Source: Vicia villosa (lineage: Eukaryota; Streptophyta; Magnoliopsida; Fabales; Fabaceae). Taken from it: a stretch of 64,000 nucleotides of DNA. Location of the stretch: NCBI RefSeq assembly GCF_029867415.1, contig NW_026705324.1, positions 186,001-250,000 of the forward strand. Direction: 5' to 3'. The position numbers were made by a program, and so were the translations under genes. This document shows positions 43,893-56,784 of this stretch, piece after piece (the first letter of the stretch is position 1; each line of letters starts with the position of its first letter). Below the pieces are notes generated by a model. It ran no database searches. It was not told the origin of the DNA and saw nothing but the letters and a program-made list of their open reading frames with translations.

Positions 43893-45452
43893 GGCCAAAC
43901 TTTCTGAATACAAAGCCTTTGCAAGTGGATCAAAGAGTGATGATTTGGCTTAAGAGATAAAATGGAATCTTTCACATTAAATGCAAGATGGTTAAAACCT
44001 AAACCATGGTTAAAATTGGCTATGCTTCTTATCTCTTTCCCATCTGTCTCAAATATGTGTATCATTGCTTGCATATTTGGTAAAATGGTTCATAATTTTG
44101 GCAAAATGACTTGAAATTTCAAGTGAAAATGATCACTAAATGCATAATTCAAAAACCATAGCTATGCTCCATATTTTTTCATGCTCTTGGACATTTTGGA
44201 AAGCTCATGTTATGTACTTCAAAACCCTAGTTGAAAGTTTCTTCAAGACCTTTAAGGAAATGGGTGAAAAAGATCCATGAACTTTGAAGAAAGTAAGATT
44301 TTAAGTGAAATTTTCAAAAGATACCAACTTTGAAGCTCCATATCTCTTAAATGGTTGATATTTTGGGAAAACATTTTATGTGACAAAGTTGTTCATTGGA
44401 TCAAAATCTACAACTTTCATGTTGGAAGTTTTTTTCAGTTTATAGGTGAAATTTTGAGTTATTCCCTTCCAAAGTTTGGAAAAAACCATTGAAAAACACT
44501 TAGAAAATGTTTTAAGTATGAAAGTCAAACTTTTGACTTTTTGATTCTTGATTGATTTTCTTGATTTTCCTTGATCAAATGACTTCATATATCATATATT
44601 GATGATTTAAAACTTCAAAAGTCATGGTTGACCAAAATTTCCAAAAAGTCAATGGTGATCTTGTACAGTTGACTTTTTCAGACGAATCGCCTTTCTAGAG
44701 ATTTCAAATGAACCAAGCTATCCTCACCAAATAAATGGTATGAATGGATCATATTTAGTTATTGGAGGACCTTGAGCCATGGTTTAAGTTGTGGCACCAT
44801 GTTCTGATTAAAAAGTCAGTGGTTCAGGTGAATTAGGTCAAAAACCCTAATTGTCGACCTGATGAAATTGATGATTGTGGATCTTGAATTGAGATACAAT
44901 TTCCATTGGATATTGTCATAGGGATTATTTGAAGATGATTGAAACCTTTGAGTGATGCCCTGGAGCTTTTTAGGGTTTCCCAAATGTGATCCCTGATTTC
45001 AGTCCCTGATAGTTCAAAACCCTAATCTGATGATTTGAAATTTCACTGTTGATCAATCCTTGTGTGAGAGATGTCTTGAGCCAATAGATTAGGTCAAAAT
45101 GATGTACTTGGGGTCTTAGGGTCATGTCCCAAGTCATTAGGTTAAATCCTGAGCAAAAGTCAGGAGTATGTTATCTTCAGTCAAAACCCTAATCTGGTTG
45201 ATTCAGAGCTTTTGAGCTTGTTGAAATGAATCTTTGAGGACCAAATGTTGACTGTTGATGAAGATAGTTCATTTGAGATGAAGGGAGAACAAAACCCTAA
45301 TTGGTTGTTACTTGTACTGATGAGTGATTTTTTGATTAAATCCTGCTGAGTCACAAGTAGCAAACACAAGCTATGCAATTTGTTAGAGATGCAAATGATG
45401 CATATGCAGATGATATGAGGTGGTATCTTAGGTCAAAAATTGGGGTATCACA

Positions 45453-47289
45453 GATGCCCCTATTTAAGTTTCTTCAACCTGAGATATGAAGATTGAGAAT
45501 CTTCATTTTGATAGGGTGGAAGAGACTTAAATATCAAAAGACGCAAATTTTGGACCTAAGATACCAAAATTGCGAATGATGCAAGGATATCTTTACCGAG
45601 GGGATATCAAGAACTGACTCCACTGGGGACAAGAGATTGGGAAGGATGCCTCAATCCGTTTTAGGAAGGGAATCCGTTTTTCTTTTTGGGAAAGCAAGTG
45701 TATGCTTTACCGGGGAATGATAGCTTTGTAAGAAAAGCTTACCTATCAACATTACTGACTATCAGCACAGGGATAGACTTGTTAATAATGCGAAGGTGAA
45801 AGGTATGAAACTGTGTTACCGACTATCAGCATGGTGAAAGACTTGACATGGTAAAAAGAGTTTCAAAGGTTCGGTTAATATTACCGACTATCAGCATGGT
45901 GATAGACTTGTTAAATAATATAACCAGAACAAAAAGTTACCGACTATCAGCCTCGTGATAGTGGTTTTGAAGACATGATCAATTATCAGCCAAGTGATAA
46001 AATGATTCTGGAGACTTTGCTAGGGAAATTACTGGTTATTCAGCCTTGTGAACAGTAATAAGGCCCTGATTGTCAAATGGTCTTCATGAGGAAAAATCTT
46101 TTGAAAGAGACATAAGTTGCTCAGATGATGAGGCTATTGCTTATTGTCTGTTTTTCACGACTCTATTTGGGGAATCGGAATTTGAATCTCTAGTAAAGAC
46201 AGGGTTCTATCCATGAATGAATTGGAAAGAAACAGTCAAACAAGACTTTGTACCCAATGTGGAATGAACTCAAAATGGGATTTCCTCCTTCGTTTTGAGA
46301 GGAGAAACTAGAGAAACATTCTTCCACGAGGGATGATCTCAGTGGGGAACTGGAGAAAGAATAGGTTCTTTTTGCTTATGGGTGATAACCTACTTGGAGA
46401 GATGACACGCCCATACTTGTTTTTTTTTTTTTTTTGAGGATAGATATATCCTAAACAAGTGATTTCATAACAAACATTGAAAAATGCAAGAATGCATAAA
46501 TGATGCAAATATGTATGAATGATGAATGTCATGAATGTCGCATGCATGTTGACGATACTGACAGACAAAGAAGTATATACTGGAGACTGACCAACGTCGC
46601 AATACAACCAGATACTTGGCAAATGTTCTTCAACACGGTGTAGATAACACAGGTGATGAATGATGCTGCGTGCTTTAAACTTCTCTGGGGAAGATAAGCA
46701 TCTTTTCTTATTGAGATGGACGAACTTCTTCACTAGAGATGAAAGATCTTCTTCACTGTGATAAGAATACCGTTGTCTCATCATCTCTTTTGAGGAAAAG
46801 AACAGTTCTGAAGGATAATCTTTGGTTCATCCTATGGAGATAGCTGTTGATGTTCCTTCTGTTGTTCACAACTCAAAGGAAAGTTTCGCTTTTATTTTGA
46901 AAAGAAAGGAAAAGTAAATTCATTTAAAACTTATTTTTTCTTTTTCTTTCAAAAGTGAATAACACAATTAAAGCGTCATTTTGCAAACTAAAAGAAATTA
47001 AGAATTGCAAACAAATGGGCACAAGGCTCAAATTTATTTAATAGGATGGTAATCAGCTAAAGGCGTGATTCCATAGAGTATTTACAAATGTAGGAAATGG
47101 TAAATTATGCGGAAAAAGGCTACATTGAAAGCAATAACCACTACTCACCCTAACAACTTTGAGTTCCAACTGTGCTTGTCGCTTCAGATTGGCGATGATT
47201 TGATTAAAGATCCTTTGATGAAAAAGACTCTTCAGGTGACGAAGTACGGACTGATGCAGTTACTTTGTAATAAATCCCTAATTTTTGCC
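45453..47289 (-). other. Element C 3' UTR
   Basis: 1.8 kb, homologous to B's 3' UTR. It has CTATCA/TGATAG-type hairpins between about 45750 and 46000, TTATCA/TGATAA and TTCA/TGAA units (45981-46052), and a run of T at 46420-46434. The 517-bp duplication of B is not present. The 158-codon frame (46784-46308) is discussed under rejected items. Confidence 0.7.
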
Positions 47290-47434
47290 TAGATTGCCCT
47301 TTCAGGTTTTCAATCTACCAGGATGAATTTTTCTGTTTATTGTCTCTAATTTTTGCCTGGACCGCCCTTTCGGGTTTTCAGTCCACCGAGACGCTCATTT
47401 TTGCCTAAGTCGCCCTTTGCGGGTTTTCAACTTA
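47290..47434 (-). other. Triple hairpin array after pol stop, element C
   Basis: Unit 1 (47434-47406) pairs TAAGTTG with CGACTTA. Unit 2 (47385-47358) pairs TGGACTG with CGGTCCA. Unit 3 (47317-47290) pairs TAGATTG with CAATCTA. The inner stems and caps are as in A and B. Confidence 0.77.
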
Positions 47435-47457
47435 CCGAGCTGTTCTTTTATTCTTTT

Positions 47458-48386
47458 TTAGACAAAGTATTTCTTGACTGCATCAGCATTCACAGGATGT
47501 GGGAGTTCATCACCATCCATGGTTGCAAGAGTCATGGCGCCGCCAGAAAATGTTCTTTTGACAACATACGGGCCTTCGTAATTAGGAGACCATTTGCCCC
47601 TAGAATCTGGTTGAAAAGACAAGATCTTTTTAAGCACGAGGTCACCTTCTTGAAATTCACGAGGTCGAACCTTTTTGTTGAAAGCTTGTTTCATCCTTTC
47701 TTGGTATAACTGTCCATGGCATAGAGCAGTCATACGTTTTTCTTCGATTAAGTTTAACTGATCGTATCTGTTTTGACACCATTCATCCTCTGATAACTTA
47801 GTCTCCATGAGGACTCTCATTGATGGGATTTCAACTTCTACGGGGAGCACAGCTTCCATGCCGTATACTAGAGAAAAAGGGGTTGCCCCTGTTGAAGTAC
47901 GCACTGAAGTGCGGTACCCATGTAAAGCAAATGGCAGCATTTCATGCCAGTCTTTGTAAGTGACGACCATTTTCTGGACGATCTTCTTAATGTTCTTGTT
48001 AGCAGCTTCAACAGTGCCGTTCATTTTTGGTTTGTAAGGAGAAGAGTTATGATGCTCAATCTTGAATTCCTCACATAATTCTTTCATCATCTTGTTGTTC
48101 AAGTTTGAATCATTGTCAGTAATGATCTTGCTGGGAACACCATATCGGCAAATGATGTTGTTCTTGATGAACCTCACAACCACTTGTCTTGTAACGTTGG
48201 CATAAGATGCTGCTTCGACCCATTTGGTGAAGTAATCAATTGCCACCAAGATGAAACGATGACTGTTTGAAGCTTTCGGTTCGATCATTCCGACATGTCG
48301 ATACCCCACATGGAAAAAGGCCATGGAGATGAGAGAACGTTGAGTAGAGTCGGTGGCACATGGATCTTATCTGCGTAGATCTGGCA
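47458..48386 (-). pseudogene. Element C integrase fragment
   Basis: The 288-codon frame (48324-47458) covers the integrase core and C-terminus: AIDYFTKWVEAA, TDNDS (Gly replaced after the catalytic DN) and NGTVEAANKN with the catalytic Glu. A base is missing near 48293, so the WGID part that holds the first catalytic Asp is in another frame. The gene is cut at about 48386, within the zinc-finger region. Confidence 0.9.
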
Positions 48387-50966
48387 AGAAATGCTTCATT
48401 TGGGAGATATGATGCAAAATATTATAGGTCCTCCAAAAAGTCAACGAAAAACACCTTTTGGGTCAAAGCTCATAACTTGAGTATGGAAGCTACAATTAAG
48501 ATGAAACCAAAAGGGTCATTTAGAGGACTCTTTAAGCTTTCTAAAAAGTCCTAGAATGCATTCATATGATCAAAATTAAGGGAGATATGATGTGCAAAAG
48601 TTGGTCGAATTCTAAGAAATGCATGACTTCCTAATGGGTAATTTTAACAATTATGGATTGGTGGGCCTAACTTTTGGACTTCAAACATGTATATGGGCTA
48701 AATAAAAACCTTTAAAGCATTTATTTTATTTTATGACATTTTTTATATTTATTTGAATTTTATTCAATCAAATATGTTTAAGGAAATATCTTTGATTCTT
48801 TCCAATTCCATAACCCTAAATTAATCCATATATAAGGACAAATTTATTCAGCCACGAAGGGAGGGGAAGTTGGTCATAAAGCTAGGGCTCGCAAGAGAAA
48901 AATATTAAAAAGAGGTGCAATTTTCGTTTGGCAAAAGACAACCACCCTCAAGACCAAAAAACCATCATATTCCATCCCTGAGACACTATAGAAGAGATCC
49001 AGGTAATATTACGATGTTACGATGTTTTAATGAAATTTGAGGTTACTAACATGTTTCTGGATTGATTTAGAGTAGTTGTGATGCTTTACATGCAATTTGG
49101 GGACCGGAGTCATGAATTGCTATGATTAAGGCAAGGTTGAGTTTCGTCTTCGGGTTCATGATTCCAGGGGTTTTCGGATCAAACGAACACCATATTTGAG
49201 ATCAGGAGTTATTTTTAATGCGATCTGGGTGTTTTCCTTTCGTGTTTAACGTTGTTTTGCAGGATTTGGCGTTCGAAGGATTTTCTGCAGCAAAATCCGC
49301 AGCAAAATCCCAAATAAAATCCGCATGAAACTTTAAGGAAGAAGGTGAACAGTGCATCAGACTTCCAGAGCGTGCGTGGGAGCTGTTCGTTCGCTGGTCA
49401 ATATTCTCGTTTCTCTCTCTCACGCGTGGGACATCCCAATTTGTTGGTCAGTTTTTCAACCTTCCCTCTCTCTTCCTCATTGGTTCACGTATATGGTTGT
49501 GGGTCCCAGGTTTGACTTTGGTTTTGTTTGTCCATTCAGGATCCTTTTTTGTATATATTAATTGCATGTGTTATTATAACAACTGACGTGTGCAACCTGA
49601 TTGGCAAAGGGGATCTTCATGTCACTACCCGAACCAGGGTTCGATACCTGGGTCTATACCATTATTTTGGCTATTATTTCCTGCATATTCTAGGATGCGC
49701 CAGCTCTACAAGGCTTATGGTGTTCCCTCGTCTCACAGCCCTTAGATCTCTTACAATCCAAATCTAACATATCAGAATTACAAGTCCACCATGGAACTTC
49801 AAGGGCTCAACGCACAGGATTACTATCCAGGTTTCTTTTACTATTTGAATATCTAGATTAATATTAATATTGTTTAATTTAATTAACTAATTTAATTAGG
49901 ATTAGAATATAATTAGGATTAGGTTTAGGATTATAATATTTTTCCCGATTATTCGATTATTTCAATTAATTTATTTAATTGGTTTTGACCATTATAAATC
50001 ACAAAAACCCTAGGAAGTTTTACGAAGTATTAGGCTTTGTCCAATCCTATTTACCATTTGGCAAAACATTAACCCTTAATTAATTTTCCACCCGATCCGA
50101 CTATATCTATTGGTCGCATTAGAGAGAAATAAACTTAATCTAATTAATTTATTAATGTTAATTCTAATTTAACTGGTTATTGACTAATTCTCTCCTCGAT
50201 CCGACTAAATATATTAGTCGCATTGGCGAGAGATAACATAATAAAACATAAATATTGAAATTCATTATCGTGTAATAACCAAATCTATTGGTTATGAGAG
50301 GTAATGATAAAACATAAAATTAAATTATACAAAATTAAAATACACTTTATTTGCTGCTCGTGACGACCAAATCTATCGGTCTGAATGGCCAGCAATACAT
50401 TATATAATTCGTTAATTATAATGATCAAATCTATTGATCATCGCACCTAACGAAAACACATCAAACCAGGGTTGTACGCCCAAATCTGAAAACACTCCTC
50501 CAAAACTACGGATTTTCATCTTTTCAATACTGCGAATAAGGCAATTCAAAATGCCTTGCAAACCACAACATTTCAAAACTACGATAGGTAACTCAAAATA
50601 CCTTCAAACCATATCATATCAAATTCAAAGGCGTACAACCCTGTGGCCTGAACTACGTTGACTCTGATTCTCCCTAAGGAGATACGTAGGCACTTGGCAA
50701 CAAGGCGAGTCCCCTTCCCTAAAACCTCCATTCAGTCCAAATCTCACTTTTCGCCCTTTTCATTTCCTTAGCTATTAAACCTGAATATTTAGCCATAAAA
50801 CTGTACCTTAGACTTAAAACCTTAGGAAAGGGTTGAGGGTGCCTAACACCTTCCCTCGACCTGATTATAATAATCTTACCCCGATATCTTAACTACGTAG
50901 GGTTTCCTATTCGCTCTGGTAGAATAGTTGGCGACTCTAAATCTTAATTTTTAGGGCAGGTTGCTA
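48387..50966 (+). repeat. J: LTR truncated at its 5' end
   Basis: The right end ...GGCAGGTTGCTACA, after a gttggcgactct stretch and the geatacgtaggcac-type block common in legume LTRs, is a likely LTR 3' end. The region has features of the H family: similar U3 text and a gcagcaaaatccgc stretch. A TATA box, TATATAA, is near 48829-48835. The left end has no TG terminus and meets element C at 48386, so a deletion or recombination removed the start. The frames within are not supported. Confidence 0.6.
49590..49665 (+). promoter_or_regulatory. tRNA-like module in LTR J
   Basis: B box GGTTCGATACC (49638-49648) is preceded by a weak A-box-like CAACCTGATTGG (49593-49604) and followed by TTTT at 49675. 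The A box is poor, so the call is tentative. Confidence 0.42.
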
Positions 50967-51193
50967 CAGTGGTCCTTCGATTTTATACTTGAGTTTTGTT
51001 GGAATTCCCTTAGGAGAAGTTAATAAAATCCCAACTCCACTTCCTTCCTTGTGGGTAGAAGCATCAAAGAATAATTTCCATGGTTTCAATTTCACGTGTA
51101 GTTGAGGGTTTTCGACCACTGCGTGGTCGACAAGAAAGTCTGAGACTATCTGCCCCTTCATTGCCTTCAAAGGCATAAAGGATAAAGAGTACT
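50967..51193 (-). pseudogene. F: Ty3/gypsy pol fragment (RNase H)
   Basis: About 75 codons on the minus strand: LKAMKGQIVSDFLVDH, WKLFFDAST and GSGVGILLTSPKGIPTKLKY. This is the start of a second RNase H of the Tat lineage, with its first catalytic Asp in FDAS. It is bounded by J at 50966 and element G at 51194, and the rest of F would lie right of the window. Confidence 0.82.
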
Positions 51194-52222
51194 TGATCGG
51201 GAAAATAGCAAGTGTACTATTCTTCAACGATGTAGTAGTAATGGGAAAATCTCAAGTATCGAATCTCAAGGACTGCTTGACGATACAGAGTATTGCAATG
51301 ATTTCAGTTAGACAAAAGTTATAAAAGGTTTTGGTTGGTTTATAAAGCAATTGCACTTAAAGAAAAATAAAGTGTTTAAACGATGAACATAGATGAGTAT
51401 ATTGCTAGGGTTTGGTGAATGATTCATCATGCAACAAATTTTCCCTCTCAATGTAACAACATAATTTTAGTAGTTAATTAGCGGTTCTCTAGAGTATCTA
51501 ATCCTAAGGCCTTAGTGAACAGATCTTTGATCTCACAACCTAATTACTATGTTCGTAGATAATTACGATTATGATCAAGCATTCCAATAATAAGAATTTC
51601 CGGTTACAATAAGATATCCATAGTCCTATAGGGTATTTTCGCCTCAAAAATCGTCCAACCTTTGTGCCAACATGTTCTCCTTCCTTTATTTCTGCCTGGA
51701 TAGGCTTATCGGCAAGAAAGCCCAATATTGCACACGTACACACGTGTGGAGACGCGTCCAGTGAAGTGGCACGCGTCCTGGGATGTGTCTGGGCAGCCCA
51801 GCAGTTTTCCTTTGATTTTCTGACTTCTTGACGCGTGTGGGCACACATTTTGGCCTATGACACGCATCTGGGGACACTTCCTTACAGAGATGTATGTCTT
51901 GGTGTGCCTGGCAGAGTGGGACGCATCTTGGATGCGTTTCCTCGACAGACAGTGCTGCTTCCAGCTCCACACGCGTCTCAGTACTGGATGGAATTTTTTT
52001 CACTTCCACACGCGTCTAGGGACGCGTTTGACCAGCTTATGCGCTTTTCTTCAGTTTTGCACTTTTTCTCCTTGATTTCTCCCATTTCATTTACCCGAGT
52101 CTACAAACACTATAACACACAACCAAAGCATAAAATAACGAATAATGAAATATAACACTAAATAAAATAACTTAAAGATAACTAAAAACAACGGTAAAAA
52201 CATATGTAAAAACCACTGATCA
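51194..52222 (-). repeat. Element G 3' LTR, 1029 bp
   Basis: It starts TGATCAGTGG at 52222 and ends CCCGATCA at 51194 on the minus strand. It lacks about 300 bases found in the other copy near 62630-62940. ACGCGTC/GACGCGT inverted repeats fill 51730-52030. Confidence 0.88.
51730..52030. repeat. ACGCGTC/GACGCGT inverted repeats in element G U3
   Basis: ACGCGTC-tagg-GACGCGT (52010-52027), ACGCATC-ttg-GATGCGT (51921-51937) and several less perfect copies (near 51736, 51766, 51834, 51864). The other LTR has matching ones at 63056-63070 and 63715-63935. Confidence 0.8.
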
Positions 52223-52262
52223 AACTCCCTCAAACTTAAACCGTTGCTTGACCTCAAGCAAA
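52223..52262 (-). other. Element G polypurine tract with upstream hairpin
   Basis: TTGCTTG-aggt-CAAGCAA then acggtttaagtttgagggagttt directly before the LTR on the minus strand. Confidence 0.7.
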
Positions 52263-53527
52263 AATTACAAGAGTTATTGACCTTCAAGGCACACCGGTGT
52301 TCATACGTGAGATATCCGTTTGTATTGATCAAGAAAAAGTTGGTTTGGCATTCACATGACGCGACAAGTTTCTTCAAGAACATTAAACCTTAAGCTCCCC
52401 TTTCGGATACCTCTCCAACTATGTTTTTCACTTAAGTCTCTTTCCGATTTTCCTCCTCTTTCATTCAGACAATCACATTAAGACACTGCATTTCTCTAAT
52501 AATCATCATATGCATGAGACAAATCAACGCTTTTTCTTTTCTTTTTCTGGCACCAAACGAGCAGCATTTGCTACTTTTAAGTACCGACGAAATTTTCAAA
52601 CTCTGCAGTTATATATTGCCCTTATTAGGAAGGCGTTTAGGGATCAACCTCCTTTGGGCTGAATAATTGGGTGAGGGTGACCCAACTTAGCATGTTGGTT
52701 TCCTTTTACCGCTTTTTCATCATTTGGTGCCACACTATTTATTTCTCAACCAGTCATCATGCATGTGAATCTGAATTACGCCAGACTGTATCAATAAACT
52801 ATTCGAGGAGTACTTCTCAGGATACAAGTACTATGGCGCAAATCTACACGTTAGACTCGTATTCCTTTTTAGGGAACCAAAGGTGTTTATACAAACCTCT
52901 TCTTGTCACATTATTCCGAACTTCCTGTCCTCAAACAATCCTCCCTTCATCTCTATATACTATTCCCGATCGCTCTTTAAGATCAAAACTCTTCAAAAAA
53001 TTAAAAATTTCGGTCAAAATTTGGGACAAATATGAATCTGTAGGTCTTACACATATTATAGCAGGAATATAAATTAAAATGAAAAGAGTAAAACCTCCCC
53101 CAAACTTGAACGAAACATTGGCCTCAATGTTTTAGAACAAGCCCAAGAGAGGTGACTCGCATGCACTCCATAGCTTCTGCTTGAGATGTCCCTTTTATTT
53201 CCTGAAAGACAAACAAAAGCGAATAAAGAAAAAGAAAACTTAGTTAATAAATGTGTGGGTTGCCTCCCAAGAAGCGCTTCGTTTAATGTCGCATGGATTG
53301 ACGGTCTATTACCCTTTATTATGGGGGGTACTTCCTCTTCCAAACCTCGTTGCTTGTCACTTCCGTAACCAAGAACTCATGAAGATGAAAAGCATGGACC
53401 ACTTTTATCTTCAACTCACTTCCCACTTTCATCTCCTCATCTTGATTTTCCCCTTTATTTTTCTTCTTGAAGTTTTTAACGAACTTAAGAACTTTGGTAG
53501 ACGCATGAGCTGCGGGCACCTGAGAGA
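52263..53527 (-). other. Element G 3' internal region without pol
   Basis: No gene is seen. It contains the post-integrase-type sequence CTTGGGAGGCAACCCAC (minus strand, near 53255-53271) and an internal hairpin plus purine tract (AACATTG-aggc-CAATGTT, 53114-53131, then a purine run down to about 53095). Its layout matches that of element E. The frames 52671-53072 and 53253-53537 are not supported. Confidence 0.65.
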
Positions 53528-54139
53528 CTATGCTTGAAACCTTTTCTGGTAGGATTTTTCACTTTTATTTTCTCCCTCAGTTTCGATCATACCAACGGAC
53601 ACTTGAACATGCTCACCTGCAACCTGCTTCTTGACTTCCAACATCTTCAGTGTTACCTCTTCATCAAAAGATTTCACCGTTAGTGTCCCTTTTTCAATAT
53701 CAAAATTGCAGGGACTAGTCAACAAGAATGGTCTCCCAAGAAGGATAGGAGTTTCTTCATATTCAAAAATGTCCATGATTTGGAAGTCAATTGGAAAGAA
53801 AAACTTATCAACTTCCATCATTACATCTTCAGCTACCCCATATGATTTCTTGATGGTGTGATCAGCGAATTTTAATTTTGTCTCACTTTCGCTTATTTTT
53901 CCAATCTCGAACGTTTTGAAAATCGAAAAAGGCATTAGACTCACACTAGAACCCGAATCAATGAGTACCTTTTTGAACATTTTGTCATTGATGGTGCATG
54001 GTATTGCCACCTCTCCAGAATCTTTCTTCTTGATGGGGATCTTCCTTTCTGGAGAGACTATACTACACTTTTCAGTTGCAACTTCTGGTTCTCCTCCCAT
54101 TGGTCTCTTTTTACAAAGGCATGTGCTCAAGTGCTTCAA
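53528..54139 (-). pseudogene. Element G protease region, Athila-like
   Basis: 203 codons. A retroviral-type aspartic protease with LIDSGSSVSLMPFSIF (active-site DSG), DFQIMD and the ILLGRPFLLTS motif found in Athila-type elements. Upstream, the frame open at 54338-54111 carries part of the gag-protease linker (LFKRLEVNLPFFEALEHMP), so the two are in different frames. No RT follows. The tail (after LEVKKQ) runs into the post-integrase segment. Confidence 0.85.
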
Positions 54140-55137
54140 AGAAGGGTAGATTTACCTCTAACCTTTTGAATAATGCAACAAACTTCTCAAAGTCTTTCTC
54201 TTTTGAATCCTTCTTTGTCACTCTAGAGGGGAATGGTAGCTTGATCACCGGTTTAGCATCTTTCTTATTTTTTTCTTCAAGTGGCTTAAGCGGTGGTACC
54301 ACAACTTCAGGCTCTTTCGGATTCTCTCTTATTTCCAAATCTACCTCTGTGACAAAATTGCCATCTATTTCCTCTTTTTCTTTTTCCTATTATGACACTT
54401 TCTTACTCCTTGTTGTAACAGCATTAATCTTCTCTTGGTCTTTCGGATTTTTCACAGTTAAGCTCGGAAAGGTACCTTGTGCCTGTAGAGTGAGATGTTG
54501 TGCTATTTGTCCCACTTGAACTTCCAAATTTTTAATTAACGTGGTGGTGTTTCTATGTTTGTTTCTTGTTTCTTCTTGAATCTTAGAACATTGCCCAACT
54601 AATCTCTCAATAGCTACTTCCCACTCCGCCTTCTGAGGATTTTTTTGTTGATCTTTCCAAGAGACATTGGGATGATTCTTCCACCCTGGATTATAGGTTT
54701 TAACATATTGTTTTGCCTCAAGAATTTGATTTCTTCAATTTTCTTGGGAGTAGCAACACAACACACAATTTGGTGAGGGCCACTACAAATTTCATAGATT
54801 ACAGGTTGAGCTTGTTGCACTTGAGCCACCTGTTGTGTACCTATATTCGTAGCCTTCAATCTCTTTTCAACTTCAGCCGCTATTGCATCTTTAACCCGAA
54901 TTTTGTTGGTTTCTAGCTTCAGATCAATGATTCTTTTGGGTTTGCTCGCACACTTGTCATACAACTCCGAATGCTTATTTGCAGCTATCGCTTCAATGAT
55001 CTTGATGATACTAGAGGCTGTTGTGAAATTAGTTAAGCCTCCAGCTGCTATGTCGATCAACTGCTTTGTCTTGATTCTGGGCCCAGTGACAAACATCTGC
55101 ATCTGTTCAGTTTTGTCCATATTGGGTGTTGGACATG
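54140..55137 (-). pseudogene. Element G gag, C-terminal part
   Basis: The 5' part (55137-54614) has MFVTGPRIKTKQLIDIAAGG and IKIIEAIAANKHSELYD, the typical Athila gag stretch, and a degenerate Cys/His motif (CSGPHQIVCCV). Lower down, a frame with the gag-end motif NLEVQVGQIAQ lies near 54500-54540 and is closed by two adjacent stops near 54382-54390. So gag-pro has at least two breaks here. The upper end at 55137 is one copy of the target duplication made by H. Confidence 0.82.
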
Positions 55138-56784
55138 TGTAATACGGTGAACTGACTTTTTTATATTTAAGCAAACAATGTTGCGGTGAGCAAGAGTCGT
55201 CACCGACTTTTATTTTATCCAAATTAGGAAAAGGCTAAAAGAACAGGAAAAGACCTTTTAAAAAGATTTTGAGTTCGGGGGGTAAATTATACAAAGGGAA
55301 GGTTTAAAGCACCCTTTGTATCCATGATTATCCATGGGCTCTTAATTGCTTATCTCACTTTGTTTTCAAAATGTTTGAAGTGTGTGAATAGTAAAAACTT
55401 TGTTAAGGACTTTAGCTTGTAAATAAGCGTAGCCTTGTTTTTGAATTGATTTGAAAAGAGATTATGAATAGGAATTTGAAGTGTTGAGCAAGCAATTAAG
55501 AACTACCTACCCTAATTTTGTCTTTGATGTTCTTTAAGTCTTTCGGGCGAAAGGATCTATCCATACCATGAGAGGGCAGGAAGTCTTTCAATTGGATGTT
55601 TAAGGGCCATCAAAATTTATCGTTCGCCATAAGACTATCACTACCATAAAGAGGGAAGTTAGTCTAAGGGAAGGATATAATAGTCATTTTAGGCAACAGG
55701 CGAGGATACCTTAGCAATGGGACAAATCATCATTTACCGAGGCAACTTCGAGGGACAAATTTAATGATGAATGAACTGAGGGTAACATTTTCTTTAGGTA
55801 TCCTCGGAATCGAGGGACTTGACTATTCTATATAAACAACAAAATAAGGCAACAAGGCAACAGTATAAGGCAACAGGCAACAAGAGGAGTTACCCTAAAG
55901 GTGTGTGTGTGGCACAATCACATGATTAAATTCAGTTATTTATCTTGTAATTAGTGATGCTAATTCAGTTCAAGACTTGCACTCCCTAAGATTACTAACC
56001 ACGCAGTTAATATCAGACGGAAATTAAAAGGCAGAAAATATAAAGTCCTACGCTATTACAATAAACACCTGTGGGCAGAAAAAATAAAGGCAAGAATTAT
56101 AAACCTAAACTATTACAAAAAACACCTGCAGGGAAATAGAGGCAAAATATAGAAGGAATTTAATAAGCCATTACAAGGCTTTGGGGCAGATACAAAATTA
56201 GGCAAATGACAAAAATAATAAAGGCAAACCCCAAAATGGGGGAACAAGTTAACCACGGTTAATAGAATAATTAATAGAATACCAGTACGGAAAGGCAAAC
56301 AGAAGGTATTTGATAAAATAAATTAAAATAGAAAAGGTTTTAAAAAAAAGAGTAAGGCAAAAGGTTTTTTGAAAATGTATCTTTAAAACAAACTAAATTA
56401 ATTAATTATAATTTTCATTAAACTAACCTAATTTTTAAATAATTAAATTAATTAAATAAAAAAGTTTGATTGTATACATATAAAAAAAAAGTTTAATTTG
56501 AAAAAAGGAAAAAAGAATTTATAGAAAGATTTAAAACAAAAAAACAAAAAGAAGAAAAGAAAAAGAAAATAAACAAAAACAATAAAATTAATTTTTATGA
56601 AAATTTGGACTGGAATCTAGTGTGGTTGGTCCTTTGAGGGAGTATGGTAGTCCGTCCTTTCCTTGTGCGTTGGATTAGTTGAGATGGAGATCCTACGGCC
56701 TGGTCCTGAGGGTGTATCCTGGGTATTCGTTGTCTGGCTGCACATGATCCGTGGGAGAACACAAACAAACAAAGTCATAAAATA

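Larger units (their letters stand above)
42211..45452 (-). repeat. Element C 3' LTR (partial, 3242 bp)
   Basis: It starts TGTGATACCCC at 45452 on the minus strand, after the tract AATAGGGGCATC. It is homologous to B's LTR as far as the bases that B continues as tatacacacacttgg; there D begins. Its antisense frames (for example 43253-43513) are not supported. Confidence 0.86.
42211..48386 (-). mobile_element. Element C: truncated Ogre-type retrotransposon
   Basis: On the minus strand it has the integrase end, triple hairpin array, 3' UTR and part of the 3' LTR. It is the same subfamily as B. The LTR is cut at 42210 by element D, and the 5' side stops abruptly inside integrase at 48386, next to J. 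Confidence 0.87.

Noticed and set aside
52223..53527. An env-like ORF, as found in some Athila elements
   Set aside because: No long minus-strand frame exists between the protease end and the polypurine tract in G, nor in the same place in E.
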